Positions 1 to 7,999 are shown, counted from the first letter of the stretch. The stretch is DNA of 64,000 nt from Bradyrhizobium hipponense (GCF_008123965.1 NZ_VSTH01000051.1:1-64000); one strand, 5' to 3'. The notes: generated from the letters alone by a model not told the origin. Translations and numbers: made by a program.

Positions 1-35
1 GGGGCCCTCATGCCGGTTACCGATAATCCAAACAG

Positions 36-128
36 GTTACAGTGACGGCGCACTTAATTCATGAGTCTTCGAACCCGCGAAAGCGGCCGGGGTCATGGAG
101 TGCACCTGTCACCGTAACCCTTAACTTG
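36..128. repeat. Inverted-repeat intergenic element, copy A
   Basis: An element of about 90 bp bounded by imperfect inverted repeats (TTACAGTGACGGCGCAC at the left, the complement of TTACGGTGACAGGTGCAC at the right). The interior (around 55-82) matches copy B at 399-478 closely. It looks like a REP- or MITE-type palindromic element of the host chromosome. No coding capacity is seen. Confidence 0.75.
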
Positions 129-153
129 GCGGCGATTATGCGGTCACCCGGGA

Positions 154-360
154 TTAAGGTTTCTGCATTCGGTAGTGCCCATCGGGCACCCTTTTCCTAG
201 GTTCCCAGTCTAGGAATGTCAGTCGCTGTTCCTTCCGCAGCCGAGCCGCGATGTCGCGAATGTCCTTTAGCCTCACGACACGCCGGCTCAGCACGAGCGG
301 CCAAGCGTCTTCGAACTTGATCGACGCCGGAGCGGTAGGAACGAGTTCGAGGAACGCCAC
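154..360 (-). CDS. Small hypothetical protein (68 aa)
   Basis: A short ORF lying between the two inverted-repeat copies. The product has a hydrophobic N-terminus (MAFLELVPTAPAS) and a basic C-terminal half; no domain is recognised. The ribosome-binding site is weak, so the gene is uncertain. It could be a remnant of a longer host gene. Confidence 0.4.
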   Translation of the reverse strand: MAFLELVPTAPASIKFEDAWPLVLSRRVVRLKDIRDIAARLRKEQRLTFLDWEPRKRVPDGHYRMQKP

Positions 361-398
361 TTCTGCCGCGCGCCCTTCGCGAGCATCAGTATTACGGT

Positions 399-478
399 AT
401 TACGGTGACAGTGCACCTAATTCATGAGCCTTCGAACCCGCGAAAGCCGGAATTCATTGAGTGCACTGTCACCGTAAT
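399..478. repeat. Inverted-repeat intergenic element, copy B
   Basis: An 80-bp element with perfect 18-bp terminal inverted repeats, ATTACGGTGACAGTGCAC at 399-416 and its complement at 461-478. The interior (CATGAGCCTTCGAACCCGCG) is shared with copy A. Together the two copies bracket the small ORF at 154-360. The stretch 479-635 that follows holds no gene I can support. Confidence 0.8.
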
Positions 479-635
479 CCTGAGCCATCACGCCTGCGAC
501 CCCAACTCGGACATTGTGCGCTCCCTCGGTTGGGGTTTATCAGCGCCGAAAATTCCGCACCCTCGCCGCTCGCCGTAGCATCTGGATTGCCACCTCGCCG
601 CAGACGATGCCGGAGGGAGCGATCCGATCCTAGCG

Positions 636-1910
636 TCAAGCATTCGCGAGGTGGCGCCGCAGCACCGGCTTGAGCAGCACCACCGCGCACAATGCTGCCA
701 GAATGTCCATCGCAGATACCGTGTAAAGAACGGTGGACCAGGTGCCGGTCGCTTCCGTGATGAGATTGCCGATCGGGACGAGCAGAGCGGCGACGCCTTT
801 CGAGCAATACAGCACGCCGTAGATGCTTCCGATATTCTTCGTTCCGAAGGCATCTCCCGATGTAGCGCTGAACAGGCTATAGACCTCACCCCAGGCCAGG
901 AAGACGACGCCGCTCAGGAAAACGAAAGCCCATGGATTGCCGCCGAACGTGGCGAGCGCGGTAATGCCGAGCCCTTCCAATGAGAAGGCAACGAACATCG
1001 TGTTCTCGCGCCCGATATAATCGGAGATGACACCGAACAGCGGCCGCGAAATCCCGTTCATGATGCGATCAAGCAGGAGCGCGAAGGGCAGCGCGGCGAG
1101 GGCGAAGAAGTACAGATCGACCCTGAGATCCTTCACGCCAAGATCCTGCGACATCGGCCCGAGCTGCGCGACTGCCATGAGGCCGCCGGTCACCGTCATC
1201 GTGAACATCACGAACAAGACATAGAAGACAGGCGTCTTGGCGGCTTCGAGCAACGTGTAATCGCGTCGGCTTTGCGGAACGGTCGTCGAGGGTCGCGTTT
1301 CACCCGCTTGCGGAGCCCGCAGCGCCAGCGAGGCGAGCATGATAATGATACCCTGGATCAGGCCGTACCAGAAGAAGGCGGCCTGGAATCCACCATTGGC
1401 GATCATGTTGGCGATCGGAATGATGGTGAGAGCGGATCCCGCACCGTAGGCTCCCGCAGTGAACCCAACCGCAAGCCCGCGGCGATCCGGAAACCATTTG
1501 ATCGCGTTGTTGACGCAGGTCGCGTACACGCAGCCCACGCCAATGCCCCCGATTGCGGCGGCGATGTAGTAGTCCGTGAGCGAGGCGGCGTAAGAATCGA
1601 TGATCCAAGCGAGCCCCGTGAAGAAGCCGCCGATGAGCACGATGATGCGCGGGCCGAAGCGGTCGATCAGATAGCCCTCGAATGGCGTAAGCCAGGTTTG
1701 CACGAGCACGAAGATCGTGAACGCGACCTGGATCCCGGCGCGCTGCCAACCGAACGTTTTCTGGATTTCCGGCACGAACAGCGTCCAGGCATATTGGATG
1801 TTCGCGGCGGCGACCATGCAGATGACGCCGAGAATGAGCTGCATCCAGCGGTAGCCCGCTTGGGCTTGCGCGCCAGGATGCGTCGTCGAGATCGTTGCTG
1901 ATGACGTCAT
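636..1910 (-). CDS. oxlT: MFS transporter, oxalate/formate antiporter family
   Basis: A 424-aa major facilitator with about 12 hydrophobic segments. It resembles the oxalate:formate antiporter (OxlT) family, which exchanges oxalate for formate across the inner membrane. The loop after TM2 carries an MFS signature (GYLIDRFGPR, residues about 80-89), and a second RPLFGVISDYIGR loop lies near residue 290. The start at 1910 is supported by a GGAGG ribosome-binding site just upstream. A small ORF upstream at 1956-2105 could share the transcript. It lies outside the phage attachment site, so it is a host gene. The substrate is inferred from family resemblance only. Confidence 0.85.
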   Translation of the reverse strand: MTSSATISTTHPGAQAQAGYRWMQLILGVICMVAAANIQYAWTLFVPEIQKTFGWQRAGIQVAFTIFVLVQTWLTPFEGYLIDRFGPRIIVLIGGFFTGLAWIIDSYAASLTDYYIAAAIGGIGVGCVYATCVNNAIKWFPDRRGLAVGFTAGAYGAGSALTIIPIANMIANGGFQAAFFWYGLIQGIIIMLASLALRAPQAGETRPSTTVPQSRRDYTLLEAAKTPVFYVLFVMFTMTVTGGLMAVAQLGPMSQDLGVKDLRVDLYFFALAALPFALLLDRIMNGISRPLFGVISDYIGRENTMFVAFSLEGLGITALATFGGNPWAFVFLSGVVFLAWGEVYSLFSATSGDAFGTKNIGSIYGVLYCSKGVAALLVPIGNLITEATGTWSTVLYTVSAMDILAALCAVVLLKPVLRRHLANA

Positions 1911-1955
1911 GATACCTCCGATGCTGGCACCGCGACGGCCATCGAACCTCCTCCG

Positions 1956-2105
1956 TCAATGTCCCGTCACTTCCAGCTGCGCAATTGCCCAGCTCATGGC
2001 CTCCGCCGGCATCATGGGTATGACCGCCAGCGAAAGCACCAAGCCAAGGGCAGAGAAAAGGGAGACCGCTGTCAGATCGTCGTGCCCCTCATAAATCGTG
2101 TACAT
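1956..2105 (-). CDS. Small membrane protein upstream of oxlT (49 aa)
   Basis: Starts MYTIYEGHDDLTAVSLF and carries one hydrophobic segment (about residues 13-35). The ATG at 2105 is preceded by a clear GGAGG at good spacing, so it is chosen over an in-frame start 20 codons upstream. It ends about 45 bp before oxlT, which suggests co-transcription with the transporter. Function unknown. Confidence 0.65.
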   Translation of the reverse strand: MYTIYEGHDDLTAVSLFSALGLVLSLAVIPMMPAEAMSWAIAQLEVTGH

Positions 2106-2741
2106 GGGTGCCTCCGATGCTTGGGTTGCACCGCCATCGGTAGCCCAGCGTCTGATATGAAACACTCGGAGCGGCGCTGGACCTATTCCCTCCCCGGGAG
2201 CGTCGGCGCATCGTTCCGATGTTTATCCAGCCGCCTTTGCGCCGTCTGCCGACGACGTCGAACGACAGGAGTGCGCTCGGCAGGAGCGTGTCAAATCGCG
2301 ACAGAGGCGGGCGACCGACGACGAGCGGCAAAGCCGCACGGAAACGATCAATCGGTCCGACCCGTCTCACGGATGTCGTTCCACGTGACAGCGCTTGCTT
2401 TTGCAGGCGCCTGGGCGGGATACCGGGCAGTTCCAGATTATAACCGCAATCGAAGCGCGCGTCCGTGCGCTCTCATGCCGCACTCCCGTCACGGAACAAT
2501 CCTTGGTCGCCGCCGAGCTCGTGGCGCTCGACCGGACGCCGATGCGAATTGGGGGCAGGCCGTTTCACGCGACAAGGCCACCGATTCTACGATGGAATGG
2601 TAGAGACCATAGTCAGATCGAACCAGGAGCGTTACCTTGCCGGGCACTGAATTACGACAATCAGTGACGAAGCAGAGCGTTTCTGGTGCGGTAGCTCAGC
2701 GGGGCAATGAAATAACACCGACTAAGCCATCGTCGATTTGC
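2106..2741. other. Host intergenic stretch without a supported gene
   Basis: Several short ORFs overlap here on both strands, but none has a convincing ribosome-binding site or recognisable product. At 2690-2704 the sequence GCGGTAGCTCAGCGG resembles the 5' D-arm end of a tRNA on the plus strand but has no continuation. It may be a scar of an earlier integration. Confidence 0.5.
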
Positions 2742-2787
2742 TGGTGGGCCCGGCAGGACTCGAACCTGCAACCAGGCCGTTATGAGC
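2742..2787 (-). other. Attachment site attL: 3' part of a CAT-anticodon tRNA
   Basis: On the minus strand this reads as the anticodon loop (CTCATAA), anticodon 3' stem, variable loop, T-arm (TTCGAGT loop) and acceptor 3' strand ending CCCACCA of a tRNA-Met/Ile(CAT). No D-arm or acceptor 5' half is found on the phage side, so this is a fragment. It sits beside the integrase gene, which is what integration into a tRNA 3' end produces. The intact tRNA should lie at the other, unseen end of the prophage. The stretch 2788-2927 holds no gene. Confidence 0.85.
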
Positions 2788-2927
2788 GCATTCATTGCGC
2801 ACTAAGTATTTGAAATCTCATCGGTTTGACCTCGTCTCATTTCAAATTATCGCATTCTGTTCTGGTCCAAACTGGTCCCGGCCTGGTCCCCACCGAAAAT
2901 CGCGTAAACCCTATGAAACAAGGGGTT

Positions 2928-4127
2928 TTACGCGACTCGGGAGAGCTTTCGAGACCGCTTTCCTGGACCCCGCTTTTTGGTGATCAGGTTGGTCGCATCG
3001 CTCATGTAGTCGGGGTGATGATGACCGTAGTTGTCGATCAAAACCTTCGGTGACATGCCGAGATATCCTGACGCTTCCCAGATGTCGCAGCCCTGCTGCA
3101 TGAGCCAAGTCGCAGCGGTATGACGCAGCGTGTGTGGCGTGACGTTGCCTTCCGAGAGATCAAGCTTCGCCAGCTCGACAGCGCTCGCCATTGCCGTCTT
3201 GACGCTCTTGATCGCGGCACCGTTCCACTCGACGAAGTGACTGGCGACGATCCCCCTGTCGACCCACCGACGCATGTGCGCGAGCAGTCGGTCCGGCAGG
3301 GGGATGATAGGCTGCCGCTTGTTGCTCTTCTTCTTGCCGATCGCCAGGCGGTGGTAGACGCCCTCGTCGAGATCGACATAGGACTTGCCGGTCGCCTTGT
3401 GGATCGAGGCGGAAGCGATGGCTGCCGCACGAGTGCCGGTGTATAGACCGATCAGGATGAACCGGGCGAGATGGCGGAGCGTGTACTTGCCCGTCTTGAT
3501 CTTGATGCCCTTGTTCTTCCCGCGATGGATCGTCTGCTCTTCCTTGTATCGCCAGCAGGTCCACAGAAGATGGGCGGCCTCGGAGCGCTGAAGCCAACGC
3601 TCTCGACGGTCGCCCTTCTCAGGAAGGTTCACGCTGATGACAGCTCGATGGAGGTTCTCGTTGCCGTGATGATTGACGGCGGCCCGGAGGTTCTCCAGGT
3701 CGCGACGAGCGCCGCCCTTGCTGCCGCGATGCTTGACGTAACCATCGGTCATGTCGCTGTTCATCGCGCCCAGGTACTTCTTGCCGAAGTATTTGCCGAG
3801 CCGGGTGATCGACTGCTTCAGTCGCCGGATCTGAAGTTCCTGGGTCTCTTCGTCGTACTCTTTGACCTTGTGCTTGTAATAGATCGCGAGGACGTCGGCG
3901 AGCAGGATCTCATCGACGTCGCGCAGCTTGCGCTCGGGATTGTACTTGGTCGCTATGTACTTGCTGAGCGCTTTTTCCGCTTCCTCGGGCGGTCGTCGCT
4001 CACCAGGTTTAACAAGGACTCCTGTGCTAGTTGAGCTTTCTCCGTCTCGGATAACCCAGACGGATTTACGTCCTCCCTTCCGGGCAGGTCGTTTGTAGAG
4101 TCGTGCTCCCTTGTTCTGTTGCGACAT
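2928..4127 (-). CDS. int: Tyrosine-type site-specific integrase
   Basis: A 399-aa tyrosine recombinase that would catalyse integration and excision at the adjacent tRNA attachment site. The N-terminal basic arm (about residues 1-60) and core-binding region (about 70-160) precede the catalytic domain. Visible catalytic residues are Arg in IGLYTGTRAAAIA, the His-x-x-Arg box in TPHTLRHTAATW, and a C-terminal Tyr in VLIDNYGHHHPDY. The usual LGH motif is LGM (SGYLGMSPKV), so the second His is replaced. The gene points towards the attachment site and overlaps the upstream excisionase-like gene by 175 bp. Confidence 0.95.
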   Translation of the reverse strand: MSQQNKGARLYKRPARKGGRKSVWVIRDGESSTSTGVLVKPGERRPPEEAEKALSKYIATKYNPERKLRDVDEILLADVLAIYYKHKVKEYDEETQELQIRRLKQSITRLGKYFGKKYLGAMNSDMTDGYVKHRGSKGGARRDLENLRAAVNHHGNENLHRAVISVNLPEKGDRRERWLQRSEAAHLLWTCWRYKEEQTIHRGKNKGIKIKTGKYTLRHLARFILIGLYTGTRAAAIASASIHKATGKSYVDLDEGVYHRLAIGKKKSNKRQPIIPLPDRLLAHMRRWVDRGIVASHFVEWNGAAIKSVKTAMASAVELAKLDLSEGNVTPHTLRHTAATWLMQQGCDIWEASGYLGMSPKVLIDNYGHHHPDYMSDATNLITKKRGPGKRSRKLSRVA

Positions 4128-4342
4128 CGTTCTCTCATACGCTTTATGTCTGCCAGCGTGGTGAAATGCTTTCCGGCGATCAGCTCGACGTCAAGTGTTC
4201 CACGGGCGATTTCGGTTCGGAGCCCGGTAATGGTCATGCCACCAGCCGGGAAGGCGAGTTTAAGTGCATCTTCTAATCTGAGCGGCGTGTCGGAGTCGAC
4301 AATGCTTACTCCGCCCCCTTCGATTTTCGGCATCACCGACAT
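3953..4342 (-). CDS. Excisionase-like / small DNA-binding protein
   Basis: A 129-aa protein whose first 90 residues (including ALKLAFPAGGMTITGLRTEI) look like the short winged-helix proteins that accompany integrases. It overlaps the integrase gene by 175 bp in another frame, so its basic C-terminal tail (RPRKRKKRSAST) is encoded within the integrase start region. A role in directing excision is inferred from position. The start overlaps the stop of the 29-aa ORF upstream. Confidence 0.7.
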   Translation of the reverse strand: MSVMPKIEGGGVSIVDSDTPLRLEDALKLAFPAGGMTITGLRTEIARGTLDVELIAGKHFTTLADIKRMRERCRNRTREHDSTNDLPGREDVNPSGLSETEKAQLAQESLLNLVSDDRPRKRKKRSAST

Positions 4343-4422
4343 GACGGATCTTCCTCAAATGCCCGGTAGGGGCCGGCCTGATAGTCCTTCCCCATGACGG
4401 TGTAGTTGACGTAATGCATCAT
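4333..4422 (-). CDS. Tiny coupled ORF (29 aa)
   Basis: MMHYVNYTVMGKDYQAGPYR and nine further residues. Its ATG overlaps the stop of the gene upstream (ATGA) and its own stop overlaps the next start (ATGTCGGTGA). This chain of couplings, typical of the surrounding operon, is the main support. It contains tyrosine-rich polar sequence and no known domain. Confidence 0.5.
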   Translation of the reverse strand: MMHYVNYTVMGKDYQAGPYRAFEEDPSCR

Positions 4423-4742
4423 TTCTTCCCGAATACGCTTTCGATCGAGTGGGTATTCTTTTCGACCGGAGCCTTCCAGCTCTTGATGGTGTTCTGCCTG
4501 CCGTTGACCTGGCCCTTGACGTGGAAGTCTTGCTCCTGTCGGGCACGGTTCAGCTTGGCGACCATGACGCGGAAGCCGGCGAGGACCGCTTGATTGTGGT
4601 CCCTGAAAGTGTCCGGCTTCCCGTCCTTTCCATTCACCCACTCCGGAGCCTGACCCGGTATGCCGAACGTCGCATGGTAGAGACCGTCGATCTCCTTGTG
4701 CTGCACGGCTGCCGAGTAGAAGGAGTTGGCGATTTTCGTCAT
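4419..4742 (-). CDS. Hypothetical phage protein (107 aa)
   Basis: A soluble, moderately basic protein (for example LNRARQEQDFHVKGQVNGRQ) of unknown function. It overlaps the thyX stop at its start and hands over to the tiny ORF at 4333-4422 by an ATGA junction, so it is part of the thyX-to-integrase transcript. Confidence 0.7.
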   Translation of the reverse strand: MTKIANSFYSAAVQHKEIDGLYHATFGIPGQAPEWVNGKDGKPDTFRDHNQAVLAGFRVMVAKLNRARQEQDFHVKGQVNGRQNTIKSWKAPVEKNTHSIESVFGKK

Positions 4743-5722
4743 GCAGCCCTCGCGTAGATTTGTCGCTCGATGATCTTTCGGTTCTGGATGAAGCCGCGGA
4801 AGTTGCCGTGCAGCTCGGGCGCCTGCCAGTGCTCAACCCGCCATTCGCCATACGGTCCAACCTGACCGGGCACGCGAACGTCAGGTGTTGCCTGATGCTC
4901 GGCCGGCGATGCGTGCAGCGGGCGGGCGCCGACCAGATCGTGATAGAGCTGCAGGTCCTTGTGGACCAACGGCTGCTTGCCTTCGTGCGTCAGGTAAGAG
5001 GTGCGAGCGCAGCGGGCGACGGAGATTTTGATCTGCGTCGGCAGGTCCAGCCATTCCCGCTCGTATTCGGTGACGAACGGCAGATGCCATTCACCCGGGC
5101 GCAGCTGATCCGGAACGCTTTCGGCGAAAGCATTCTTCAGCGCGATGGCGAGCGCCTGGATCTCGGGCTGAGCATCCTTGTGGTCGCGCAGCTCGAAGAA
5201 GTTGTCCCATTCGGTCGCGGACACCAGGACACTGATGTGGGCGAATGGCTCCAGCAGTCGATTGACGACCTGCTTGTGGTATCCGGATTCGTCGAATGCC
5301 TGGGCAATCTTGATGGCCTTGTCGCGGGCCAGTATCCAAGCTTCCTCCGGACTAAGCTCCAGAAAGCAAGGCTTGAGGTTTTGCTCATCGATAGCTTCGA
5401 TGAAGATGGGAGCGCGATGTTCCTCGTCTGCTTGCATGCCCCGCTGGTTCTTGCCCCAGTGGATCGGCATCGCGGTATCGCGCAGGATGTCTTCGATCAG
5501 TCGGCTGACGGGGATCGCACGGGAGCTGGAGGCGTTGCGCGACAGGTTCCGGTCGTACATTACCCCGTCGTTGATCTCGATGATCATGTCGGGAGTCGAA
5601 CTGAGGATGCGGTGCGTCAGCTCCTCGGCATGGATGAAGCGGGGGTAGCGGAGCAGCGCGGTCTTCAGCTCGATGCCGTCAGGCGAAACGCTGTGCGTGA
5701 TCTTCTTGGCTGCGATTGTCAT
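4739..5722 (-). CDS. thyX: Flavin-dependent thymidylate synthase ThyX
   Basis: A 327-aa ThyX-family enzyme that would make dTMP from dUMP using methylene-tetrahydrofolate and FAD. The signature region is present as EELTHRILS at about residue 33 and LSRNASSSRAIPVSRL at about 60-75, the latter matching the ThyX serine/arginine motif of phage enzymes. The two halves are separated by about 18 residues (STPDMIIEINDGVMYDRN) where I would expect them to be adjacent. A C-terminal segment (TQIKISVARCARTSYL) also fits the family. It starts by an ATGA overlap with the upstream ORF. Confidence 0.85.
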   Translation of the reverse strand: MTIAAKKITHSVSPDGIELKTALLRYPRFIHAEELTHRILSSTPDMIIEINDGVMYDRNLSRNASSSRAIPVSRLIEDILRDTAMPIHWGKNQRGMQADEEHRAPIFIEAIDEQNLKPCFLELSPEEAWILARDKAIKIAQAFDESGYHKQVVNRLLEPFAHISVLVSATEWDNFFELRDHKDAQPEIQALAIALKNAFAESVPDQLRPGEWHLPFVTEYEREWLDLPTQIKISVARCARTSYLTHEGKQPLVHKDLQLYHDLVGARPLHASPAEHQATPDVRVPGQVGPYGEWRVEHWQAPELHGNFRGFIQNRKIIERQIYARAA

Positions 5723-5898
5723 TCGGTCGAAGTTTCCTCAAGGATGCGTGCTGCTTCGGCATCAGTGTCAAAGGGGCCGATCGTGTCGAAGCTCGTTCCG
5801 TCCGGCTCCAGCCAGACGATGTACCAACCGGCGTCGTAAGCATCGCAGCCGGGATGGTGGTGGATGATGGTCGAACCCTGCGGCTCGGCCTCACTCAT
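5719..5898 (-). CDS. Small hypothetical protein (59 aa)
   Basis: MSEAEPQGSTIIHHHPGCD followed by a compact segment (YIVWLEPDGTSFDTIGPFDT). The internal ATG at 5898 is preferred because it overlaps the stop of the upstream membrane ORF and is preceded by GGTGA. It resembles small phage proteins of the X-DTxGPFDT type, of unknown role. Confidence 0.65.
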   Translation of the reverse strand: MSEAEPQGSTIIHHHPGCDAYDAGWYIVWLEPDGTSFDTIGPFDTDAEAARILEETSTE

Positions 5899-6068
5899 TG
5901 CTTCACCGGAGGCACGGTGCAGTACCAACCGCTCCTGGTGTTCTTGGCGACCGATCCCGCGGGGCAGTCGGGCTTTGTCGCGTCACCGATGATCAGACAG
6001 ATCACCAGCAGGAAGAGGGTGATGACGCAGAGGATGAGAACCTCTCTCCAGTCGTCGAGCACGATCAT
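5895..6068 (-). CDS. Small single-pass membrane protein (57 aa)
   Basis: Begins MIVLDDWREVLILCVITLF, with a strong transmembrane segment (about residues 10-28) and a short cysteine-containing tail (DCPAGS, WYCTV). Both ends overlap neighbouring genes by ATGA, which is the best evidence that it is real. Function unknown. Confidence 0.6.
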   Translation of the reverse strand: MIVLDDWREVLILCVITLFLLVICLIIGDATKPDCPAGSVAKNTRSGWYCTVPPVKQ

Positions 6069-6412
6069 GCGGCTTCCTTCGTGATGACGCGCTCTTCGAT
6101 CGCATCGAGCAGTCGGGGCAGAGCCGTGAGGAGTCCAGTCAGGAAGCGGGCGCGCTCGGCGGCGGCAGGCGTGTTGCCGGTCATGGCGAGCACGAGGTCA
6201 TCGCTGTTGCGGACCGAATGCATCACCGTGCGCTCAGGCAGGTCGAGGCGCTCGCGGGATTTTGCCAGGTGCGTCGCCATCTCAGCGACGTGCTCTTCAT
6301 CGGTCAGTTCGGCGGAGCCTGCCCAGGTGGGGGACTCTACGAGTGTCAGGAACTTCCTCGCTTCGCGGACGAACGAGAGCAATTCCTGTTCGGTATTCTG
6401 TTGGTCTGACAT
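6065..6412 (-). CDS. Hypothetical phage protein (115 aa)
   Basis: Starts MSDQQNTEQELLSFVREAR, helical and acidic throughout. The ATG at 6412 has a GGAGA ribosome-binding site, so the longer reading upstream is rejected. It is the first gene of the transcript that continues through thyX to the integrase and starts about 35 bp downstream of a terminator. No domain recognised. Confidence 0.7.
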   Translation of the reverse strand: MSDQQNTEQELLSFVREARKFLTLVESPTWAGSAELTDEEHVAEMATHLAKSRERLDLPERTVMHSVRNSDDLVLAMTGNTPAAAERARFLTGLLTALPRLLDAIEERVITKEAA

Positions 6413-6445
6413 GTGGGTCTCCGAAAATTGCCTAACCGAAAAGGA

Positions 6446-6469
6446 GACGGCCGCCCGTAGGCGACCGTC
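6446..6469 (-). terminator. Rho-independent terminator after the TAXI-type gene
   Basis: On the minus strand GACGGTCGCC-TACG-GGCGGCCGTC forms a 10-bp hairpin with one G-U pair (a mismatch on the other strand), followed by CTCCTTTTC. It lies 18 bp past the stop at 6488. Confidence 0.75.
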
Positions 6470-6487
6470 GTTTCTCACCACAGAGAA

Positions 6488-7366
6488 TTACTGGGGCTGA
6501 GCGAGCTTCGAGATTTCCGGCTTGGCCGACTGGAAGGCGCGGAGCAGGCCGTCGTACTCACGCTCGTGGTCGTTGATCCAGTTCGCGTTGGCGACGAAGA
6601 TGGCGTCGACCTGGATCGTGCCGATGGCCTTGGTGCCGTAGACCGCGCCGGACGGCTGGATGCGCGGGTAGGTGCCGGCCGGGATCTCGCCATAGCTGTA
6701 GACGTACTGGCCGCGGGCATCCTTGGCGACGGTCGTCATGTCGCGGTCATCGGTGCCGACCAGCACAACGCGGTCGCCAGCGTTCTGGGCGTCGTTCTTC
6801 ATGAACGCGCTGTTGAGCGCGGTGATCACCAGGGCGCACTGCACCTGGCTGCCATCGGCCACAGCCTGCACGGCGCGGATGCCGGAGCGGTTGTCCGTCA
6901 CGACCTTGCCGTAGCGCGCCTTGTCGGCGAGCACGAACGCATCCCACGTCGTGTGGGCGCCGGAGCCATCCGGTCCGATCGCCACGGTCATGTCCTTCGT
7001 CAGGTTGACCATGCGGCCGAGGTCGAGCTTGCGGTTGCAGATCATGTGCGCCTGCTCCTGGTAGAGCACGCCAGCGCGCTCCAGTGAGCTGATCGCCTTC
7101 GCGTTGCGGTTCGAGTAGACGAGCATCGCGTCGGACTGCACGAACGCGCCGTCGCACTCGCCGGCCGTCACCTTGTCGAGGTTGTCGAGCGAACCCTTGG
7201 TCTCGATGACCTCGACGCCCGGGAACTTGGCCTTCACCATGTGGCCAGCCTTGAAGTAGTTGAGCTGGCTGTTGCCGGTGCAGAGCCGGAATTTCACGGC
7301 ATCGGCGTGGGCGGATGCGGTCATAGCGCCGAGAGTCAGCGCGGCGATCAGGAAGAGCTTCTTCAT
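6488..7366 (-). CDS. TAXI-type periplasmic solute-binding protein
   Basis: A 292-aa exported protein with a signal peptide (MKKLFLIAALTLGAMTASAHA) and a binding fold like the TAXI/TRAP or NMT1-type solute receptors (KFRLCTGNSQLNYFKAGHM; VTAGECDGAFVQSDAM; AIGPDGSGAHTTWDAF). It would bind a small solute in the periplasm. The start at 7366 is fixed by AAAGGAG. It is monocistronic: it has its own copy of the phage operator motif upstream and its own terminator. No transporter membrane subunits lie nearby, so it probably either feeds a host transporter or alters the cell surface or signalling. The ligand is unknown. Confidence 0.8.
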   Translation of the reverse strand: MKKLFLIAALTLGAMTASAHADAVKFRLCTGNSQLNYFKAGHMVKAKFPGVEVIETKGSLDNLDKVTAGECDGAFVQSDAMLVYSNRNAKAISSLERAGVLYQEQAHMICNRKLDLGRMVNLTKDMTVAIGPDGSGAHTTWDAFVLADKARYGKVVTDNRSGIRAVQAVADGSQVQCALVITALNSAFMKNDAQNAGDRVVLVGTDDRDMTTVAKDARGQYVYSYGEIPAGTYPRIQPSGAVYGTKAIGTIQVDAIFVANANWINDHEREYDGLLRAFQSAKPEISKLAQPQ

Positions 7367-7402
7367 TCGTTTCTCCTTTGGAGGCCCGCATTTGCAGGCC
7401 GA

Positions 7403-7416
7403 TTGCATTCAAACAA
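7403..7416 (-). promoter_or_regulatory. Phage operator-like motif (site 1)
   Basis: Coding-strand form TTGTTTGAATGCAA, 37 bp upstream of the TAXI-type gene start and preceded by TTGAC. Member of the dispersed TTGC-N6-GCAA family. Confidence 0.7.
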
Positions 7417-7427
7417 GCGTCAAGGCA

Positions 7428-7541
7428 CTAAAAGAACCAGCGGCGGACCGGGTACTTGCGTGCCATTTTCCAGACGGAGGTGGCGATCACGTAGATGCCG
7501 AGGCCGTCCAGTATGTGATTGGCGAGGAAGACGCCGACCAT
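7428..7541 (-). CDS. Tiny membrane ORF (37 aa)
   Basis: MVGVFLANHILDGLGIYVIA then a basic tail ending RRWFF. One short hydrophobic segment. It starts just after the stop of the gene upstream, which favours coupled translation. Function unknown. Confidence 0.45.
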   Translation of the reverse strand: MVGVFLANHILDGLGIYVIATSVWKMARKYPVRRWFF

Positions 7542-7544
7542 TGG

Positions 7545-7934
7545 CTATCCCTCGACCGGGTTGGGGAGACCCGTTTCCGGGCTGTATTTCTGGTCGGGCC
7601 GGCGAGCGAGGCGGGTCGGGTCCTCACCGTTCATCAGCAGCCGCTTGATCTCCTGGATCATGAACGTCACGCCGACGACGATGTTCGGGATATCGCCGCC
7701 GTAGCTGCGGAATCCGCTCCAGTCCTTCGGGTAGGCCTCCGGGATGACGTGGAAGGCGTCAGCCCCGCGGTTGCGGCGATCGAGTGTCGCGTCGAACTGG
7801 GCGAAGCCTGCATTGAACAGCTGCCCCTTCGAGGCGTCGACTCTCTCGTTCGCGCTGCCCCACATCTTGTTCGTCAGGCCCAGCTCGTTCATCACGAGTT
7901 CCAGGGCCGTCTTCTCTGCTTCAATTGCGTCCAA
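7545..7934 (-). CDS. Hypothetical phage protein (129 aa)
   Basis: Likely uses a TTG start at 7934, since AAGGAG lies at correct spacing upstream and no better start exists. The sequence (AFHVIPEAYPKDWSGFRSYG; GVTFMIQEIKRLLMNGE) is soluble and has no domain I recognise. Its neighbour upstream is the MazG-like protein, so a nucleotide-metabolism context is possible but not shown. A weak operator-like motif (TTGCATTCAAGTCA) lies at 7960-7973. Confidence 0.7.
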   Translation of the reverse strand: MDAIEAEKTALELVMNELGLTNKMWGSANERVDASKGQLFNAGFAQFDATLDRRNRGADAFHVIPEAYPKDWSGFRSYGGDIPNIVVGVTFMIQEIKRLLMNGEDPTRLARRPDQKYSPETGLPNPVEG

Positions 7935-7999
7935 AGTCGCTTCTCCTTTGCATTTATTTTTGCATTCAAGTCAGCGGAAATGCAAGCAGAATTTGGGTC

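Noticed and set aside
2089..2370. 93-aa minus-strand ORF in the host gap
   Set aside because: Basic and Gly-rich with no ribosome-binding site; overlapping ORFs in other frames look equally good.
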